DNA of 64,000 bases from an uncultured Gallionellaceae bacterium (GCA_903847155.1 CAINCU010000014.1:91355-155354), one strand, 5' to 3'; counted from the first letter of the stretch, positions 1-9,190 are shown. Program-made: numbers and translations. Notes: generated by a model not told the origin, from the letters alone.

Positions 1-539
1 GGGCGCCGGATCGCCATCTGGGCAATTATGTGCAGGAGCAGAGCGGCGCGGACATGCTGCTGTGGCAAGGCTCGTGCATCGTGCATGACGAATACAAGGC
101 CAAGGAACTCATCGCGCTGAAAGCGCAATATCCAGGCGCGATGGTGCTGGTGCACCCGGAATCGCCGCGCGCCATCATTCAACTGGCGGACGCAGTCGGC
201 TCTACCACGCAGCTCATTACTGCCGCGCAAAAATCGGCTGCGAAAGTGTTCATCGTCGCTACCGACAACGGCATCCTGCACAAGATGCGCACCTTGTGCC
301 CGGACAAGATTTTCCTCGAAGCGCCCACCGCCGGAGCTGGTGCAAACTGCACCAGTTGCAGCCACTGCCCGTGGATGGCGATGAACGGTTTGCTCAATCT
401 GGCGGAAGTGCTGGAAACTGGCAACAACGAGATCCATGTCGATCCGGCCATCATCCCGCGCGCCGTGCTGCCGATCCAGCGCATGCTCGACTTTGCCAAA
501 CAAATCAAATTACCGACGCGGGGTATTGGGAATGCTTGA
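1..539 (+). CDS. nadA: Quinolinate synthase NadA, C-terminal part
   Basis: NadA condenses iminoaspartate with dihydroxyacetone phosphate to quinolinate in cytosolic NAD synthesis. The frame is already open at the window edge (codons from base 3 read PDRHLGNYV, a conserved NadA stretch), so the start lies outside. Visible [4Fe-4S] motifs are the Cys of GSCIVHDE and the CTSCSHC cluster followed by PWMAMN near the C-terminus. The remaining residues match the last half of a family of about 350 residues. No partner nad gene is visible downstream. The GTG at base 30 is an internal codon, not a start. Confidence 0.93.
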   Translation, partial: APDRHLGNYVQEQSGADMLLWQGSCIVHDEYKAKELIALKAQYPGAMVLVHPESPRAIIQLADAVGSTTQLITAAQKSAAKVFIVATDNGILHKMRTLCPDKIFLEAPTAGAGANCTSCSHCPWMAMNGLLNLAEVLETGNNEIHVDPAIIPRAVLPIQRMLDFAKQIKLPTRGIGNA

Positions 540-633
540 TGAGGTTCGTCTGATTGGGGTTATTAGCAGAAGTTAGCTTGTTGCCGTTTGACGCAGCATC
601 ATCCCGCCCCGCCAATTGGGTAGAATGCCAGCT

Positions 634-1368
634 ATGACTACCCTCAAGATCGCCACCTACAACATCCACAAAGGTTTCTCGCAGTTCAACCGGCGCGTGG
701 TGTTGCACGAATTGCGCGAACATTTGCGCGGACTGGATGCAGACATAGTTTTTTTACAGGAAGTGCAAGGCGCGCATATGACTCATGCGGATAATCATGC
801 CAACTATCCCCTTGCGCCGCAGTATGAATTTCTTGCTGAAGAATATTGGGCGCACCAAGCTTATGGCAAGAACGCGGTGTACGAAGAAGGGCATCACGGT
901 AATGCCATTCTCAGTCGTTTTCCTATCGTGGAGTCGAATAATAAAGATGTCTCCGCACACCGCTTTGAAAGTCGCGGACTGTTGCACAGTGAGGTGGAGA
1001 TTGCCGGGCAACGGGTGCATTGTTTGTGCGCGCATTTTGGTTTGTTCGCCAAGGGCAGGCGTGCGCAGGCTCTTGCCTTGGTCGAACATGTATTGAGCGA
1101 GATACCTCTGGACACACCGCTGATTATCGCGGGCGATTTCAACGATTGGCGCAATAAGTTGAGTCATACGCTGGAGAATAAGTTGGGCGTGCAAGACGTA
1201 TTCGATATGCATGAAGGCAAGCCCGCGCGCAGTTTTCCGGCGTCGTTCCCGCTATTTAAACTTGACCGCATCTACGTGCGCGGTTTTGATGTGGTGAGTT
1301 GTCAGGTGCATGGCGGGCGGCGCATGTCCGATCATGCGGCGCTGTTGGCGGAGTTGAAAAAAACATGA
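634..1368 (+). CDS. Endonuclease/exonuclease/phosphatase family protein
   Basis: A 244-residue protein of the EEP fold (DNase I, exonuclease III and phosphodiesterase family). The N-terminus reads TTLKIATYNIHKGF, the metal-binding start of the fold. GDFNDW in the second half and SDHAALLAEL at the end are the catalytic Asp/Asn and Asp-His motifs. In-frame TTG and ATG codons lie 18 and 9 bases upstream; the ATG at 634 places the first beta strand directly at the N-terminus. Its stop overlaps the clsB start by four bases (ATGA), a pairing common in proteobacteria. The substrate cannot be told from sequence: DNA, RNA and phospholipid headgroups are all possible. Confidence 0.85.
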   Translation: MTTLKIATYNIHKGFSQFNRRVVLHELREHLRGLDADIVFLQEVQGAHMTHADNHANYPLAPQYEFLAEEYWAHQAYGKNAVYEEGHHGNAILSRFPIVESNNKDVSAHRFESRGLLHSEVEIAGQRVHCLCAHFGLFAKGRRAQALALVEHVLSEIPLDTPLIIAGDFNDWRNKLSHTLENKLGVQDVFDMHEGKPARSFPASFPLFKLDRIYVRGFDVVSCQVHGGRRMSDHAALLAELKKT

Positions 1369-2537
1369 GCCGCACTTTCCAGATCGGCCGCAACAAACTG
1401 ATGCTGCTGAGAAACGGCACGCGTTATTTTCCGCTGCTGTGTGCAGCCATTGATGCGGCGCAGCATACGGTTTATCTGGAAACCTATATCTTCGCCGTGG
1501 ACGAAACTGGGCGCATGGTGTCGCAAGCCTTGCAGCGCGCCGCTTTGCGCGGTGTGGCAGTGCATCTGTTGCTGGACGGCTTCGGCTCGGCAGAGTTGCC
1601 GCAGTCGTGGGTGGATGAGTTGCAAAAGGCTGGGGTGGACGTGCAGTGGTTCCGGCGCGAGATTTCTCCGTTTACCATGAGCCCCAGCCGCAAGCGCCGC
1701 CTCTATCGCATGCATCGCAAAATGGCGGTGATGGATGGCGAGGTCGCTTTCGTCAGCGGCATCAACATCATCAACGATATTCCGGTAGATGAAGATTTTG
1801 ATGCGCCGCGTCTGGACTATGCGGTGCGCGTGCAGGGCCCGCTTGCGCATCAAGTGCTGGAAGAAACGCGGCAACTGTGGGAGACCGTCAAATGGGCGAC
1901 CCTGCGCAAGCGTATCGGTCGGTGGCGTGCGCGTTTGCGCCGTCTGCGCAAGAAGAAAGCCGGCACCTCTCAAGTTCAACTCATGTTGCGCGACAACCTG
2001 CGCCATCGGCACGACATCGAGTACGAATATCTGCAAGCTATTGCCAATGCGCAACGCCAGATCATCATCGCCAATGCCTACTTTCTTCCCGGACGCGTGT
2101 TTCGTCAGGCGCTGAAAGATGCCGCCAAGCGCGGCGTGCGCGTGGTGCTGCTGTTGCAGGGCAAAGTGGAATACCTCATGCAGCATTACGCCACGCTGGC
2201 ATTGTACGGACAGATGCTGGAAGCGGGCATCGAAATCTACGAATACCGCGACAGCTATCTGCACGCCAAAGTCGGCGTGGTGGATGGCGAGTGGGCGACG
2301 GTGGGATCGTCCAACCTGGAGCCGTTCAGCATGTTGTTGGCGCGCGAAGCCAACCTCGTGGTGCGCGACGAACAATTTGCCGAAGCGCTGCGCAACAGCC
2401 TAATGCGCGCCATCAAATCCGGCGGACATCGCGTCGAGCCTTCCGGCGTGCCGCCATTCACCCTGTTGTTGGCGCGCATCAGTTACGGATTGGTAAGGTT
2501 GCTAGTCGGGGTGCTGGGGATTTCCAGAGAGCCTTAG
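1365..2537 (+). CDS. clsB: Cardiolipin synthase B, phospholipase D family
   Basis: A 390-residue phospholipase D superfamily protein, probably making cardiolipin at the inner membrane. Two HKD motifs are present: HRKMAVMDG with a nearby Ser/Asn, and HAKVGVVDGEW followed by GSSNLEPFS. The N-terminus lacks the long transmembrane leader of ClsA, and the short hydrophobic end (LLLARISYGLVRLLVG) fits the ClsB type. An upstream in-frame start would overlap the preceding gene by 69 bases, whereas ATG 1365 gives a compact ATGA overlap, so the latter is preferred. It is likely co-transcribed with the EEP gene. Confidence 0.9.
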   Translation: MSRTFQIGRNKLMLLRNGTRYFPLLCAAIDAAQHTVYLETYIFAVDETGRMVSQALQRAALRGVAVHLLLDGFGSAELPQSWVDELQKAGVDVQWFRREISPFTMSPSRKRRLYRMHRKMAVMDGEVAFVSGINIINDIPVDEDFDAPRLDYAVRVQGPLAHQVLEETRQLWETVKWATLRKRIGRWRARLRRLRKKKAGTSQVQLMLRDNLRHRHDIEYEYLQAIANAQRQIIIANAYFLPGRVFRQALKDAAKRGVRVVLLLQGKVEYLMQHYATLALYGQMLEAGIEIYEYRDSYLHAKVGVVDGEWATVGSSNLEPFSMLLAREANLVVRDEQFAEALRNSLMRAIKSGGHRVEPSGVPPFTLLLARISYGLVRLLVGVLGISREP

Positions 2538-2563
2538 CGAAGCGGATGCGCTGCATCAACTGC

Positions 2564-2650
2564 CGCGCAACGCCCGTCAATAGGCGATATACATAATGTG
2601 CATTGCACAGAGCGCCTATTGACGGGCATCTCCATGAGGTATGTATTTAT
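2564..2650. repeat. Dispersed palindromic repeat, copy 1 (variant)
   Basis: The 15-mer GCCCGTCAATAGGCG at 2572-2586 is repeated as its exact reverse complement at 2613-2627, with a 26-base spacer. The left unit and following bases match four other intergenic copies in this window (32638, 45214, 57091, 63292). Here the second unit is inverted, including its flank: GGGCATCTCCAT is the reverse complement of ATGGAGATGCCC in the other copies. The element lies between clsB and the ABC exporter and could fold into a stable hairpin. Confidence 0.85.
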
Positions 2651-2725
2651 AAATTTGGGCTGTGCGCACACTTCTGTGTCCGCGCGGCTAGCCGGGCTTT
2701 ACCAAGTGGCATCAGGCGTTGCGGC

Positions 2726-2731
2726 TATAAT
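2726..2731 (+). promoter_or_regulatory. Possible -10 element upstream of ABC exporter
   Basis: A perfect TATAAT in the context GGCTATAATGCGCC lies 31 bases before the exporter start. The same context recurs upstream of carA. No convincing -35 hexamer is seen at 16-18 bases, so this is only a partial promoter call. Confidence 0.35.
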
Positions 2732-2761
2732 GCGCCCTCGTTAAATTTCACTGACTACACC

Positions 2762-4546
2762 ATGCGTCACTCGCATTCCGATCATTCTCCTTCTGCCATT
2801 ACACGCACCGACTGGCGCGTAATCAAAAGTCTGGTTCCCTATCTGCTTGAATTCAAATGGCGTGTGGCGGCGGTGGTGGTGTTGCTGATTCTGGCGAAGC
2901 TGACCAACGTGGCCGTTCCGCTGGTGCTCAAGGAAATTGTGGATGCGATGAGCAAGCCGAAGGCGATGCTGGTGATTCCGGCGTTTCTGATTGCGGGTTA
3001 CGGTTTGCTGCGTTTGTTCAGCACTTTGTTCGGCGAGTTGCGCGATGCGTTGTTTGCCAAGGTGACGCAGCGCGCCATTCGCCGCGTGGCGTTGCAGGTG
3101 TTCGAGCATTTGCACAATCTGAGTTTGCGTTTTCATCTGGAGCGGCAGACCGGCGGCGTGTCGCGCGACATCGAGCGCGGCACGCGCGGCATCAGTTTTC
3201 TGCTGACTTTTTTACTGTTCAATATTCTGCCGACACTGCTGGAGATCGGCCTGGTGGCGGCGATCCTGTTCGTCAAATACAACCCGTGGTTCGCCATCAT
3301 CACTTTCGCCACGCTGGTGCTGTACATCGCGTTCACACTGATGATTACCGAATGGCGCATGGTGTTCCGGCGCACCATGAACGAGATGGATTCCAAGGCC
3401 AACACGCGCGCCATCGACAGCCTGATCAATTACGAGACGGTGAAATACTTCGGCAACGAGTGCTATGAAGTCGAGCGCTATGACGATCAAATGCAGGGCT
3501 GGGAAGTGTCTGCGGTGCGCAACCAGACCTCGCTGGCCGCGCTCAACGCCGGGCAGAGCGTGATCATCGCCATCGGCGTAACCTTGCTGATGCTGCTGGC
3601 GGCGGACGGCGTGGCGAAAGGCACGATGACCGTGGGCGATCTGGTGCTGGTCAACGTGTACATGATCCAGTTGTATATGCCGCTGCATTTTCTGGGTTTC
3701 GTTTATCGCGAGATCAAGAATGCGCTGGCCGATATGGAACGGATGTTCCGCCTGCTGGATGCGCACCGTGAAGTGGAAGATGCGCCAAATGCCCAGCCGC
3801 TACAGTTGGATAGAGCAGCGGTGCGTTTCGATAAGGTGAAGTTTTCCTACGATCCGGCGCGCGAGATTTTGCACGAGGTGAGCTTCGAGATTCCAAGCGG
3901 GCACACCGTGGCAGTGGTCGGTGCGAGCGGCGCGGGCAAGTCCACTTTGTCGCGTTTGCTGTTCCGTTTCTATGACGTGAATGCGGGCGGTATTTTTATC
4001 GATGGGCAGGATATTCGCAGCGTCACGCAAGCCAGCCTGCGCGCCGCCATCGGCATCGTGCCGCAGGATACAGTGCTGTTCAATGACACCATCTATTACA
4101 ACATCGCCTACGGCAGGCCTGGTGCCACGCGCGATGAAGTGCTGCGCGCCGCGCAGTCGGCGCACATTCACCATTTCATCGCTTCCTTGCCGCTCGGCTA
4201 CGACACCATGGTGGGCGAGCGCGGCCTGAAACTGTCCGGCGGCGAGAAACAGCGCGTGGCCATCGCGCGTGCCATCCTGAAAAATCCTGCTTTGCTGATT
4301 TTCGACGAGGCCACCTCGGCGCTGGATTCCAAATCGGAAAAAACCATCCAGGACGAATTGCACAGCATCGCGCAGAACCGCTCAACGCTGGTCATTGCGC
4401 ACCGGCTATCGACCGTGGTGGATGCGCAACAGATACTGGTAATGGACCAAGGCCGCATTATCGAACGCGGCACGCACCGCGAATTGCTGGCGCAGCAAGG
4501 GGTGTATGCGCAGATGTGGGCGTTGCAGCAACAGGAAGAACATTAG
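2762..4546 (+). CDS. ABC exporter, ATM1/HMT1 type, fused permease and ATPase
   Basis: A 594-residue half-transporter: an N-terminal six-helix membrane domain (about residues 25-320) followed by a nucleotide-binding domain. ATPase motifs in order are Walker A GASGAGKST, Q-loop VPQDTVLF, signature LSGGEKQRVAIARA, Walker B LLIFDEATSALD and the switch His in VIAHRLST. Length and the string ETVKYFGNE in the membrane domain are typical of the mitochondrial ATM1/HMT1-like family, which exports glutathione-linked sulfur or metal compounds. The frame extends 53 codons upstream, but that part overlaps the -10 box and looks non-coding, so ATG 2762 is preferred. The substrate is inferred from family only. 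Confidence 0.88.
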   Translation: MRHSHSDHSPSAITRTDWRVIKSLVPYLLEFKWRVAAVVVLLILAKLTNVAVPLVLKEIVDAMSKPKAMLVIPAFLIAGYGLLRLFSTLFGELRDALFAKVTQRAIRRVALQVFEHLHNLSLRFHLERQTGGVSRDIERGTRGISFLLTFLLFNILPTLLEIGLVAAILFVKYNPWFAIITFATLVLYIAFTLMITEWRMVFRRTMNEMDSKANTRAIDSLINYETVKYFGNECYEVERYDDQMQGWEVSAVRNQTSLAALNAGQSVIIAIGVTLLMLLAADGVAKGTMTVGDLVLVNVYMIQLYMPLHFLGFVYREIKNALADMERMFRLLDAHREVEDAPNAQPLQLDRAAVRFDKVKFSYDPAREILHEVSFEIPSGHTVAVVGASGAGKSTLSRLLFRFYDVNAGGIFIDGQDIRSVTQASLRAAIGIVPQDTVLFNDTIYYNIAYGRPGATRDEVLRAAQSAHIHHFIASLPLGYDTMVGERGLKLSGGEKQRVAIARAILKNPALLIFDEATSALDSKSEKTIQDELHSIAQNRSTLVIAHRLSTVVDAQQILVMDQGRIIERGTHRELLAQQGVYAQMWALQQQEEH

Positions 4547-4648
4547 TATTTTTGCTACGAACAACATAATCTTTGATTATTTTGATTTTTTTGGGGTATT
4601 CTTGCGCCCGTTTTATTGTTTGTAGTTTGATTGCGGTCAGGGGAAATT

Positions 4649-5536
4649 ATGCGTAACACAGTTTTTGCGGTGCTATTGGCAAGCTACGTGCTATTCGCAC
4701 AAGCGGCTGGCAATGAACAAATTGCCGCGTTCAGTCAGGGCGAAGGATTCGGTGCCATCAATATGGCGCACTCACCCAGATTGAGTTCGGCCATCGCGTT
4801 GATCTACGACGAACAAACGCAGCGCCCGCTGTATGCCAAGAATATCGACAATGTGGTGCCGATTGCCTCGATCACCAAACTGATGACGGCCATGGTGATT
4901 CTGGATGCGCACCTGCCGCTGGATGAGCCGATCACCATCACCGCTGAGGATAGAGATCTGTACAAGCGCAGCCATACGCGCATGCGCAAGGGCATGCTGC
5001 TGACCCGTGGCGAACTGTTGCAACTGGCACTGATGGCTTCGGAAAATTCCGCCGCCGCCGCATTGGCGCGCACTTATCCGGGCGGCACTCAGGTGATGCT
5101 ATCGATGATGAACGCCAAGGCGCACGAACTGGGTATGGATGCCACGCGCTTCGACGATCCCACCGGATTGCACTGCTCTAATGTGTCGACGGCGCAGGAT
5201 CTGGTGAAGATGGTGCAGGCGGCACGGGGCTATGAAGACATCCAGCGCATTACCACTTCGCGCTCTTATACCGTCAATGTTTCCGCCAGACGCTCCCTGC
5301 ACTACGTCAATACCAATCCGCTGGTGCGCAACGCCTCATGGGATATCGGTCTGAGCAAGACCGGCTACATCAGCGAGGCAGGACGTTGTCTGGTGATGCA
5401 AGCCAATATTTCCAATCGTCCGGTGGTCATCGTGCTGCTGGATTCCTGGGGTAAACACACCCGGGTGGGCGATGCCAATCGCATCAAACAGTGGATGGAA
5501 GGCGGGCATACCCGCACCCGCAGTCGGCGCGGATAA
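4649..5536 (+). CDS. pbpG: D-alanyl-D-alanine endopeptidase, PBP7/8-like
   Basis: A 295-residue periplasmic serine peptidase of the S11 (PBP5/PBP7) family that cuts peptidoglycan cross-links or terminal D-Ala. It has an N-terminal signal peptide (NTVFAVLLASYVLFAQAAG) and the three active-site motifs: SITK, SEN and KTG. There is no C-terminal amphipathic anchor extension, which favours PBP7/8 endopeptidase over PBP5/6 carboxypeptidase. ATG 4649 is chosen over TTG 4631 because it follows CAGGGGAA and gives a clean signal peptide. It stands alone with a terminator behind it. Confidence 0.87.
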   Translation: MRNTVFAVLLASYVLFAQAAGNEQIAAFSQGEGFGAINMAHSPRLSSAIALIYDEQTQRPLYAKNIDNVVPIASITKLMTAMVILDAHLPLDEPITITAEDRDLYKRSHTRMRKGMLLTRGELLQLALMASENSAAAALARTYPGGTQVMLSMMNAKAHELGMDATRFDDPTGLHCSNVSTAQDLVKMVQAARGYEDIQRITTSRSYTVNVSARRSLHYVNTNPLVRNASWDIGLSKTGYISEAGRCLVMQANISNRPVVIVLLDSWGKHTRVGDANRIKQWMEGGHTRTRSRRG

Positions 5537-5566
5537 TTCGCACAGCCGCGTCATTGCATGGCAAAA

Positions 5567-5599
5567 CAAACGGGCGCGGTTACAGACCGCGCCCGTTTG
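5567..5599 (+). terminator. Strong hairpin after pbpG
   Basis: A perfect 14-bp stem (CAAACGGGCGCGGT and its complement) closes a TACAG loop 31 bases after pbpG. No long U-tract follows, so it may be a weak intrinsic terminator or an mRNA 3' end stabiliser. The 198 bases between it and lipA contain no recognisable feature. Confidence 0.6.
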
Positions 5600-5797
5600 C
5601 ATTTCAACCTGGCATGGAAATATTTAGAAATAAAAATAACATTGGCCCGCAAGGCGCGTTCATGCTGGATGTGCAAAGTATGTGCTTGAAGACAAAGCAA
5701 AGACGGCAATCTTCGGAAATCTATGTGACTAAGCCAGTAAATACGAGCTTCTACAGGCGGTGTGGTAATTTTTTTGCTGTGGAAATTTTATCCGCAA

Positions 5798-6751
5798 CTA
5801 AACACCGGCTTGTTGCGCCTGCTCATCTGCGAAATAACTTGATCGCACAAGCGGTGCGCACGCCGCATGCGAAAAGCCCATTTCCTTCGCGGCATCCTCG
5901 AACATCTTGAAGGTTTCCAGCGGCACGTAACGCAGCACCGGCAGGTGGCCGTCGGAGGGTTGCAGGTATTGGCCGATGGTGAGCATTTCGACATTGTGCG
6001 CGCGCAGATCACGCATCACTTGCAGCACTTCTTCGTCAGTTTCACCCAAGCCCAGCATCAGCCCGGATTTGGTGGTGACTTGCGGGAAGCGCGTCTTGAA
6101 TTGCTTGAGCAGTTTGAGCGAGTGCACATAGTCGGCGCCGGGGCGCGCCAACGGGTACAGGCGCGGCACGGTTTCCAGATTATGGTTGAGCACGTCGGGC
6201 AAGCTACTGCCTAAAGCACCCAGCGCAATGTCGAGGCGCCCGCGAAAATCCGGCACCAGTATCTCCAGCTTGGTGGCAGGTGAATCGACGCGGATAGCGG
6301 CGAGGCAATCGGCGAAATGTTGCGCGCCACCGTCGCGCAGGTCGTCGCGGTCCACGCTGGTGATGACCACATACTTGAGTTTGAGAATGCCGATGGAGCG
6401 TGCCAGATTTTGCGGCTCGTCGGCATCGGGCGGCAACGGTTTGCCGTGCGCCACGTCGCAGAACGGGCAGCGCCGCGTGCAAACATCGCCCAGAATCATG
6501 AAGCTGGCCGTGCCTTTGCCGAAGCATTCACCGATGTTGGGACAGGAGGCTTCCTCGCATACGGTGTGCAACTGGTTCTCGCGCAACATGCGTTTCACTT
6601 CGTGGTAACCCGCGCCGCTGCCGGGTTTGACGCGTATCCATTGCGGCTTGCGCAAACGCTCAGTCAAGGGGATGATCTTGATGGGATTGCGTGCAGTTTT
6701 GGCAGCGCCGGTTTGTTTGCTGGTATCGTCCATGTCTGAATTGTAAAACAT
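5798..6751 (-). CDS. lipA: Lipoyl synthase LipA
   Basis: A radical-SAM enzyme that inserts two sulfurs into octanoyl-lipoyl domains. It carries both cluster motifs: the auxiliary cluster [12 protein letters not shown] and the SAM cluster CTRRCPFC. The 317-residue length fits the family. The N-terminal segment up to PQWIRVKPG is the usual variable leader. A second ATG at 6733 would shorten it by six residues, and neither start has a clear ribosome-binding site. No lipB is next to it, unlike in many relatives. It is transcribed away from sodB. Confidence 0.95.
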   Translation of the reverse strand: MFYNSDMDDTSKQTGAAKTARNPIKIIPLTERLRKPQWIRVKPGSGAGYHEVKRMLRENQLHTVCEEASCPNIGECFGKGTASFMILGDVCTRRCPFCDVAHGKPLPPDADEPQNLARSIGILKLKYVVITSVDRDDLRDGGAQHFADCLAAIRVDSPATKLEILVPDFRGRLDIALGALGSSLPDVLNHNLETVPRLYPLARPGADYVHSLKLLKQFKTRFPQVTTKSGLMLGLGETDEEVLQVMRDLRAHNVEMLTIGQYLQPSDGHLPVLRYVPLETFKMFEDAAKEMGFSHAACAPLVRSSYFADEQAQQAGV

Positions 6752-6893
6752 CCGCTGGCGTTGCCCGGTTCAAAAACTCCAAAAGCCACGCGAGTCGCAA
6801 GGATAAATAATACCCAACCAGAAAGCTATGGTATATTACGCACCAATGGTTACGCCATTTCCACCGTTACGAACAATACATTAGGAGACTGCT

Positions 6894-7475
6894 ATGGAAC
6901 ACAAATTGCCCGCGCTGCCTTATCCGAGGGAGGCGCTCGCGCCGCACATGTCTGCCGAGACTTTCGATTACCACTACGCCAAACATCATCAGGCATACAT
7001 CACCAACCTGAATAACCTGATCAAGGGCACGGAATACGAGAACGCCAGTCTGGAAGACATCATCAAGAAATCTACCGGTGGTATCTACAACAACGCGGCA
7101 CAAGTTTCCAATCACACTTTCTTCTGGAGCTGCATGAAGCCACAAGGCGGTGGAGAACCGGCCGGCGCGCTGGCTAGTGCCATCAACAAAAAATGGGGTT
7201 CGCTCGATGACTTCAAGAAAGCCTTCCAGACTTCCGCCGTGGGAAATTTCGGTTCCGGCTGGACCTGGCTGGTGAAGAAGGCCGACGGTTCGCTCGACAT
7301 CGTTAACATGGGTGCAGCCGGTACACCGTTGACCACTGCCGACAAAGCCTTGCTGTGTGTGGACGTGTGGGAACACGCTTACTACATCGATTATCGCAAC
7401 ATGCGTCCCAAGTACGTTGAAGTATTCATGAATCATCTGGTGAATTGGGATTTTGTGGCAAAGAACTTCGCTTGA
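6894..7475 (+). CDS. sodB: Iron superoxide dismutase SodB
   Basis: Cytosolic Fe-type superoxide dismutase of 193 residues. The metal ligands fall at the canonical positions His27, His74, Asp157 and His161 (WEHAYYIDY). [14 protein letters not shown] around residues 76-89 and the AGTPLT segment favour iron over manganese. The start follows a good ribosome-binding site (TTAGGAGACTGCT). It is monocistronic with its own terminator. It sits just outside the nif block and may detoxify superoxide in a microaerophile with a high iron load. Confidence 0.97.
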   Translation: MEHKLPALPYPREALAPHMSAETFDYHYAKHHQAYITNLNNLIKGTEYENASLEDIIKKSTGGIYNNAAQVSNHTFFWSCMKPQGGGEPAGALASAINKKWGSLDDFKKAFQTSAVGNFGSGWTWLVKKADGSLDIVNMGAAGTPLTTADKALLCVDVWEHAYYIDYRNMRPKYVEVFMNHLVNWDFVAKNFA

Positions 7476-7515
7476 TTACGATTGTTGTTTCGTTAGAATA
7501 AAGTTGTGAAAAGCA

Positions 7516-7545
7516 CGGGGAAGCTTCGGTTTCCCCGTTTTTTTG
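7516..7545 (+). terminator. Rho-independent terminator of sodB
   Basis: The stem ACGGGGAA pairs with TTCCCCGT across a 7-8 base loop and is followed by a run of seven T. It lies 40 bases after the sodB stop. Confidence 0.9.
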
Positions 7546-7810
7546 TCAAAAAATACGCTGCAATATCAAAATATTCGTTTTGTGTCATTTTTAAACTAGG
7601 TGGGTATAGTTTTACCACCCATTGAAAATGGGGCGAGGCTGAGTTTTCACACAACCTCGATAATCTGAAGATGGTCGGTGCGACTGCAATGACCGACTTT
7701 TCTTCGGCCATAGATAGTGACGAGTGGCGACCGTCAGCTTTCGAGCAATGTAAATTTACTTAAGCGCAAAAACTGAGCTGCCAGACAGCGGACATTGGCG
7801 AATTCACACA

Positions 7811-8289
7811 ATCGCCCCCTTGCAGGTGAAAAACGGTAGCTTCCGGCAGGATCTTTACTTCCGGCTCAATACATTTCCGGTCGAGTTGCCAGCCTTGCGG
7901 GTGCGATTGTCCGACATCCAGCTGCTGGCGAAATCCCTCTTGTCTCATGTTGCAGCGGATCGGAATCTAGTTATTTCCGACGATGCCATCGGTTTGCTGC
8001 GCCGCTACGACTATCCAGGCAATGTGCGTGAGTTGCGAATATCATTGAGCGTGCCTGCCTGTTATGCGATGGCGGAACGATCCAGCCTATGCATCTGCCC
8101 GAGGAGGTTCGCAACGGTCACGAGATGCGAACAACCAGCACTGGTAAACCGGCAAGTTTGGAAGAACAAGATCGCCAAACTCTAGAAACTCGGCTTGCGC
8201 ATCATCGCGGCAGTCGGAAAAAATTGGCGGCTGAGCTCGGTATTAGCGAAAGAACGCTTTATCATAAACTCAAACAGCTTGAAGAATAG
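7811..8289 (+). pseudogene. Remnant of a sigma-54-dependent activator
   Basis: The translation shows the C-terminal third of an enhancer-binding protein: FRQDLYFRLNTFPVELPALR and the R-finger region of the AAA+ domain, DYPGNVREL, then in another frame NIIERACLLCDGG, MHLPEEV and a Fis-type helix-turn-helix (SRKKLAAELGISERTLYHKL). The two parts join if one base is restored near 8038-8041, where CGAATATC stands for an expected CGAAATATC. The GAFTGA loop, Walker motifs and any sensor domain are missing upstream. It is therefore both truncated and frameshifted. It directly precedes a sigma-54 promoter, so it may once have regulated the operon that follows. Confidence 0.85.
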
Positions 8290-8313
8290 AGCGTTCTGCC
8301 AACATGGCGCATA

Positions 8314-8333
8314 CTCTGCCACTTCTGGCAGAG
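8314..8333. promoter_or_regulatory. Inverted repeat, candidate activator site
   Basis: The perfect 8-bp dyad CTCTGCCA-N4-TGGCAGAG is centred about 110 bases upstream of the -24/-12 promoter, a usual enhancer distance. It does not match the NifA site. It could bind the activator whose remnant lies just upstream, or a related protein encoded elsewhere. Confidence 0.5.
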
Positions 8334-8432
8334 AAGCTAACTTCTTTCGTCAACACCGACCTGTGACATTTCGCCGCAAGCGACTCTGGAAACGACAACG
8401 GACTTAAGCTGTTACGTTTTTAACTCCAGGCA

Positions 8433-8448
8433 TGGCATAAGCCTTGCA
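8433..8448 (+). promoter_or_regulatory. Sigma-54 (-24/-12) promoter of the cyd block
   Basis: TGGCAT-AAGCC-TTGCA matches the TGGCAC-N5-TTGCA consensus with one mismatch and exact GG-to-GC spacing. It lies 131 bases before the NifX-like gene, leaving an untranslated leader of about 120 bases. Confidence 0.8.
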
Positions 8449-8579
8449 TTGCATAACGCTTGGAAGCGGCGTAGTCTTTGCTACCAGAAACAGTCAGGGT
8501 GCGCTCCTCTCGCAAACAGTACTTGCCCGCTGCTTCAACGCTCGTCGCTTCCTCCCAACTAAATAGTCAGGAGATTTTC

Positions 8580-8975
8580 ATGCGTATAGCAGTCACCAGC
8601 CAGAATTATCGTGCTGTCACCGGCCACGCCGGAAAGGCGCGCCGTTTCATCGTATTTGAAGCCACTGTTCAAGATCAGCCACGGGAAATTGAGCGATTCG
8701 ATCTTGATGCCAACATGGCCATCCACGGCTTCGATCATCGCGCCGGCCACCCCCTCGACAGCGTGAACGTACTAATAACCGGCGGAGCCGGTGAAGGCTT
8801 TATCCGCCACTTGGCTGCACGCGACGTATTGGTGGTTGCAACTGAAGAGAGCGATCCCTGCATGGCGGTGGAAGCGTTTATCGCAGGCCGTGTGAAATCG
8901 GCCAGCGAAGGTTGCAATCACGACCATAGCAATCTCGGCGACGAACAAGGTCACACATGCAGCTGCCACGGCTGA
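8580..8975 (+). CDS. NifX-like Fe-Mo cofactor-binding domain protein
   Basis: A 131-residue protein made almost wholly of the dinitrogenase iron-molybdenum cofactor-binding domain (NifX/NifY/VnfX and the NifB C-terminus): MRIAVTSQN at the start, HFF-type core GHAGKARRFIVFE, and the TGGAGEGFIRHL motif. The last 20 or so residues form a Cys/His-rich tail ([20 protein letters not shown]), probably metal-binding. ATG 8580 follows AGGAGATTTTC. It is the first gene behind a sigma-54 promoter and overlaps cydP by 19 bases, so it is translationally linked to a terminal oxidase rather than to nif genes. Its substrate is unknown. Confidence 0.82.
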   Translation: MRIAVTSQNYRAVTGHAGKARRFIVFEATVQDQPREIERFDLDANMAIHGFDHRAGHPLDSVNVLITGGAGEGFIRHLAARDVLVVATEESDPCMAVEAFIAGRVKSASEGCNHDHSNLGDEQGHTCSCHG

Positions 8976-9190
8976 AACGCAACGCTGGCGGCGCGAGAAA
9001 GACGCTACGCCGCGAGATCACCATTGCCTTGGCGATCAAACTGCTGGTGCTCTATGGCCTTTGGTATGTCTTCTTCAGCCATCCGTCGATTCACGGCATG
9101 ACTGAGGGCATGGATCCCGATCGCGTAGCCGCCGCCCTCATCGCCCCGCCGCCAATAAACACAATTGAACGTCATGAGGAGAAACACTGA
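8957..9190 (+). CDS. cydP: Cytochrome bd small subunit CydP
   Basis: A 77-residue single-span membrane protein. The string [20 protein letters not shown] followed by FFSHP is the signature of CydP-type cytochrome bd accessory subunits. The N-terminus is basic and the C-terminus hydrophilic. Its stop overlaps the cydA start by one base (TGATG), so the two are translationally coupled. The assignment rests on the motif and position; homologues are often left as hypothetical. Confidence 0.78.
   Translation: MQLPRLKRNAGGARKTLRREITIALAIKLLVLYGLWYVFFSHPSIHGMTEGMDPDRVAAALIAPPPINTIERHEEKH

Noticed and set aside
1332..2375. 347-codon minus-strand frame opposite clsB
   Set aside because: It mirrors the HKD-coding frame, has no family motif or ribosome-binding site, and is explained by GC-rich codon bias.
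5491..5910. 139-codon plus-strand frame after pbpG
   Set aside because: Runs across the pbpG terminator and the lipA 3' end; no start signal.
8410..8425. TGT-N10-ACT near the cyd promoter as a NifA site
   Set aside because: One mismatch in the key triplet, and only about 10 bases from the -24 element, too close for an enhancer.
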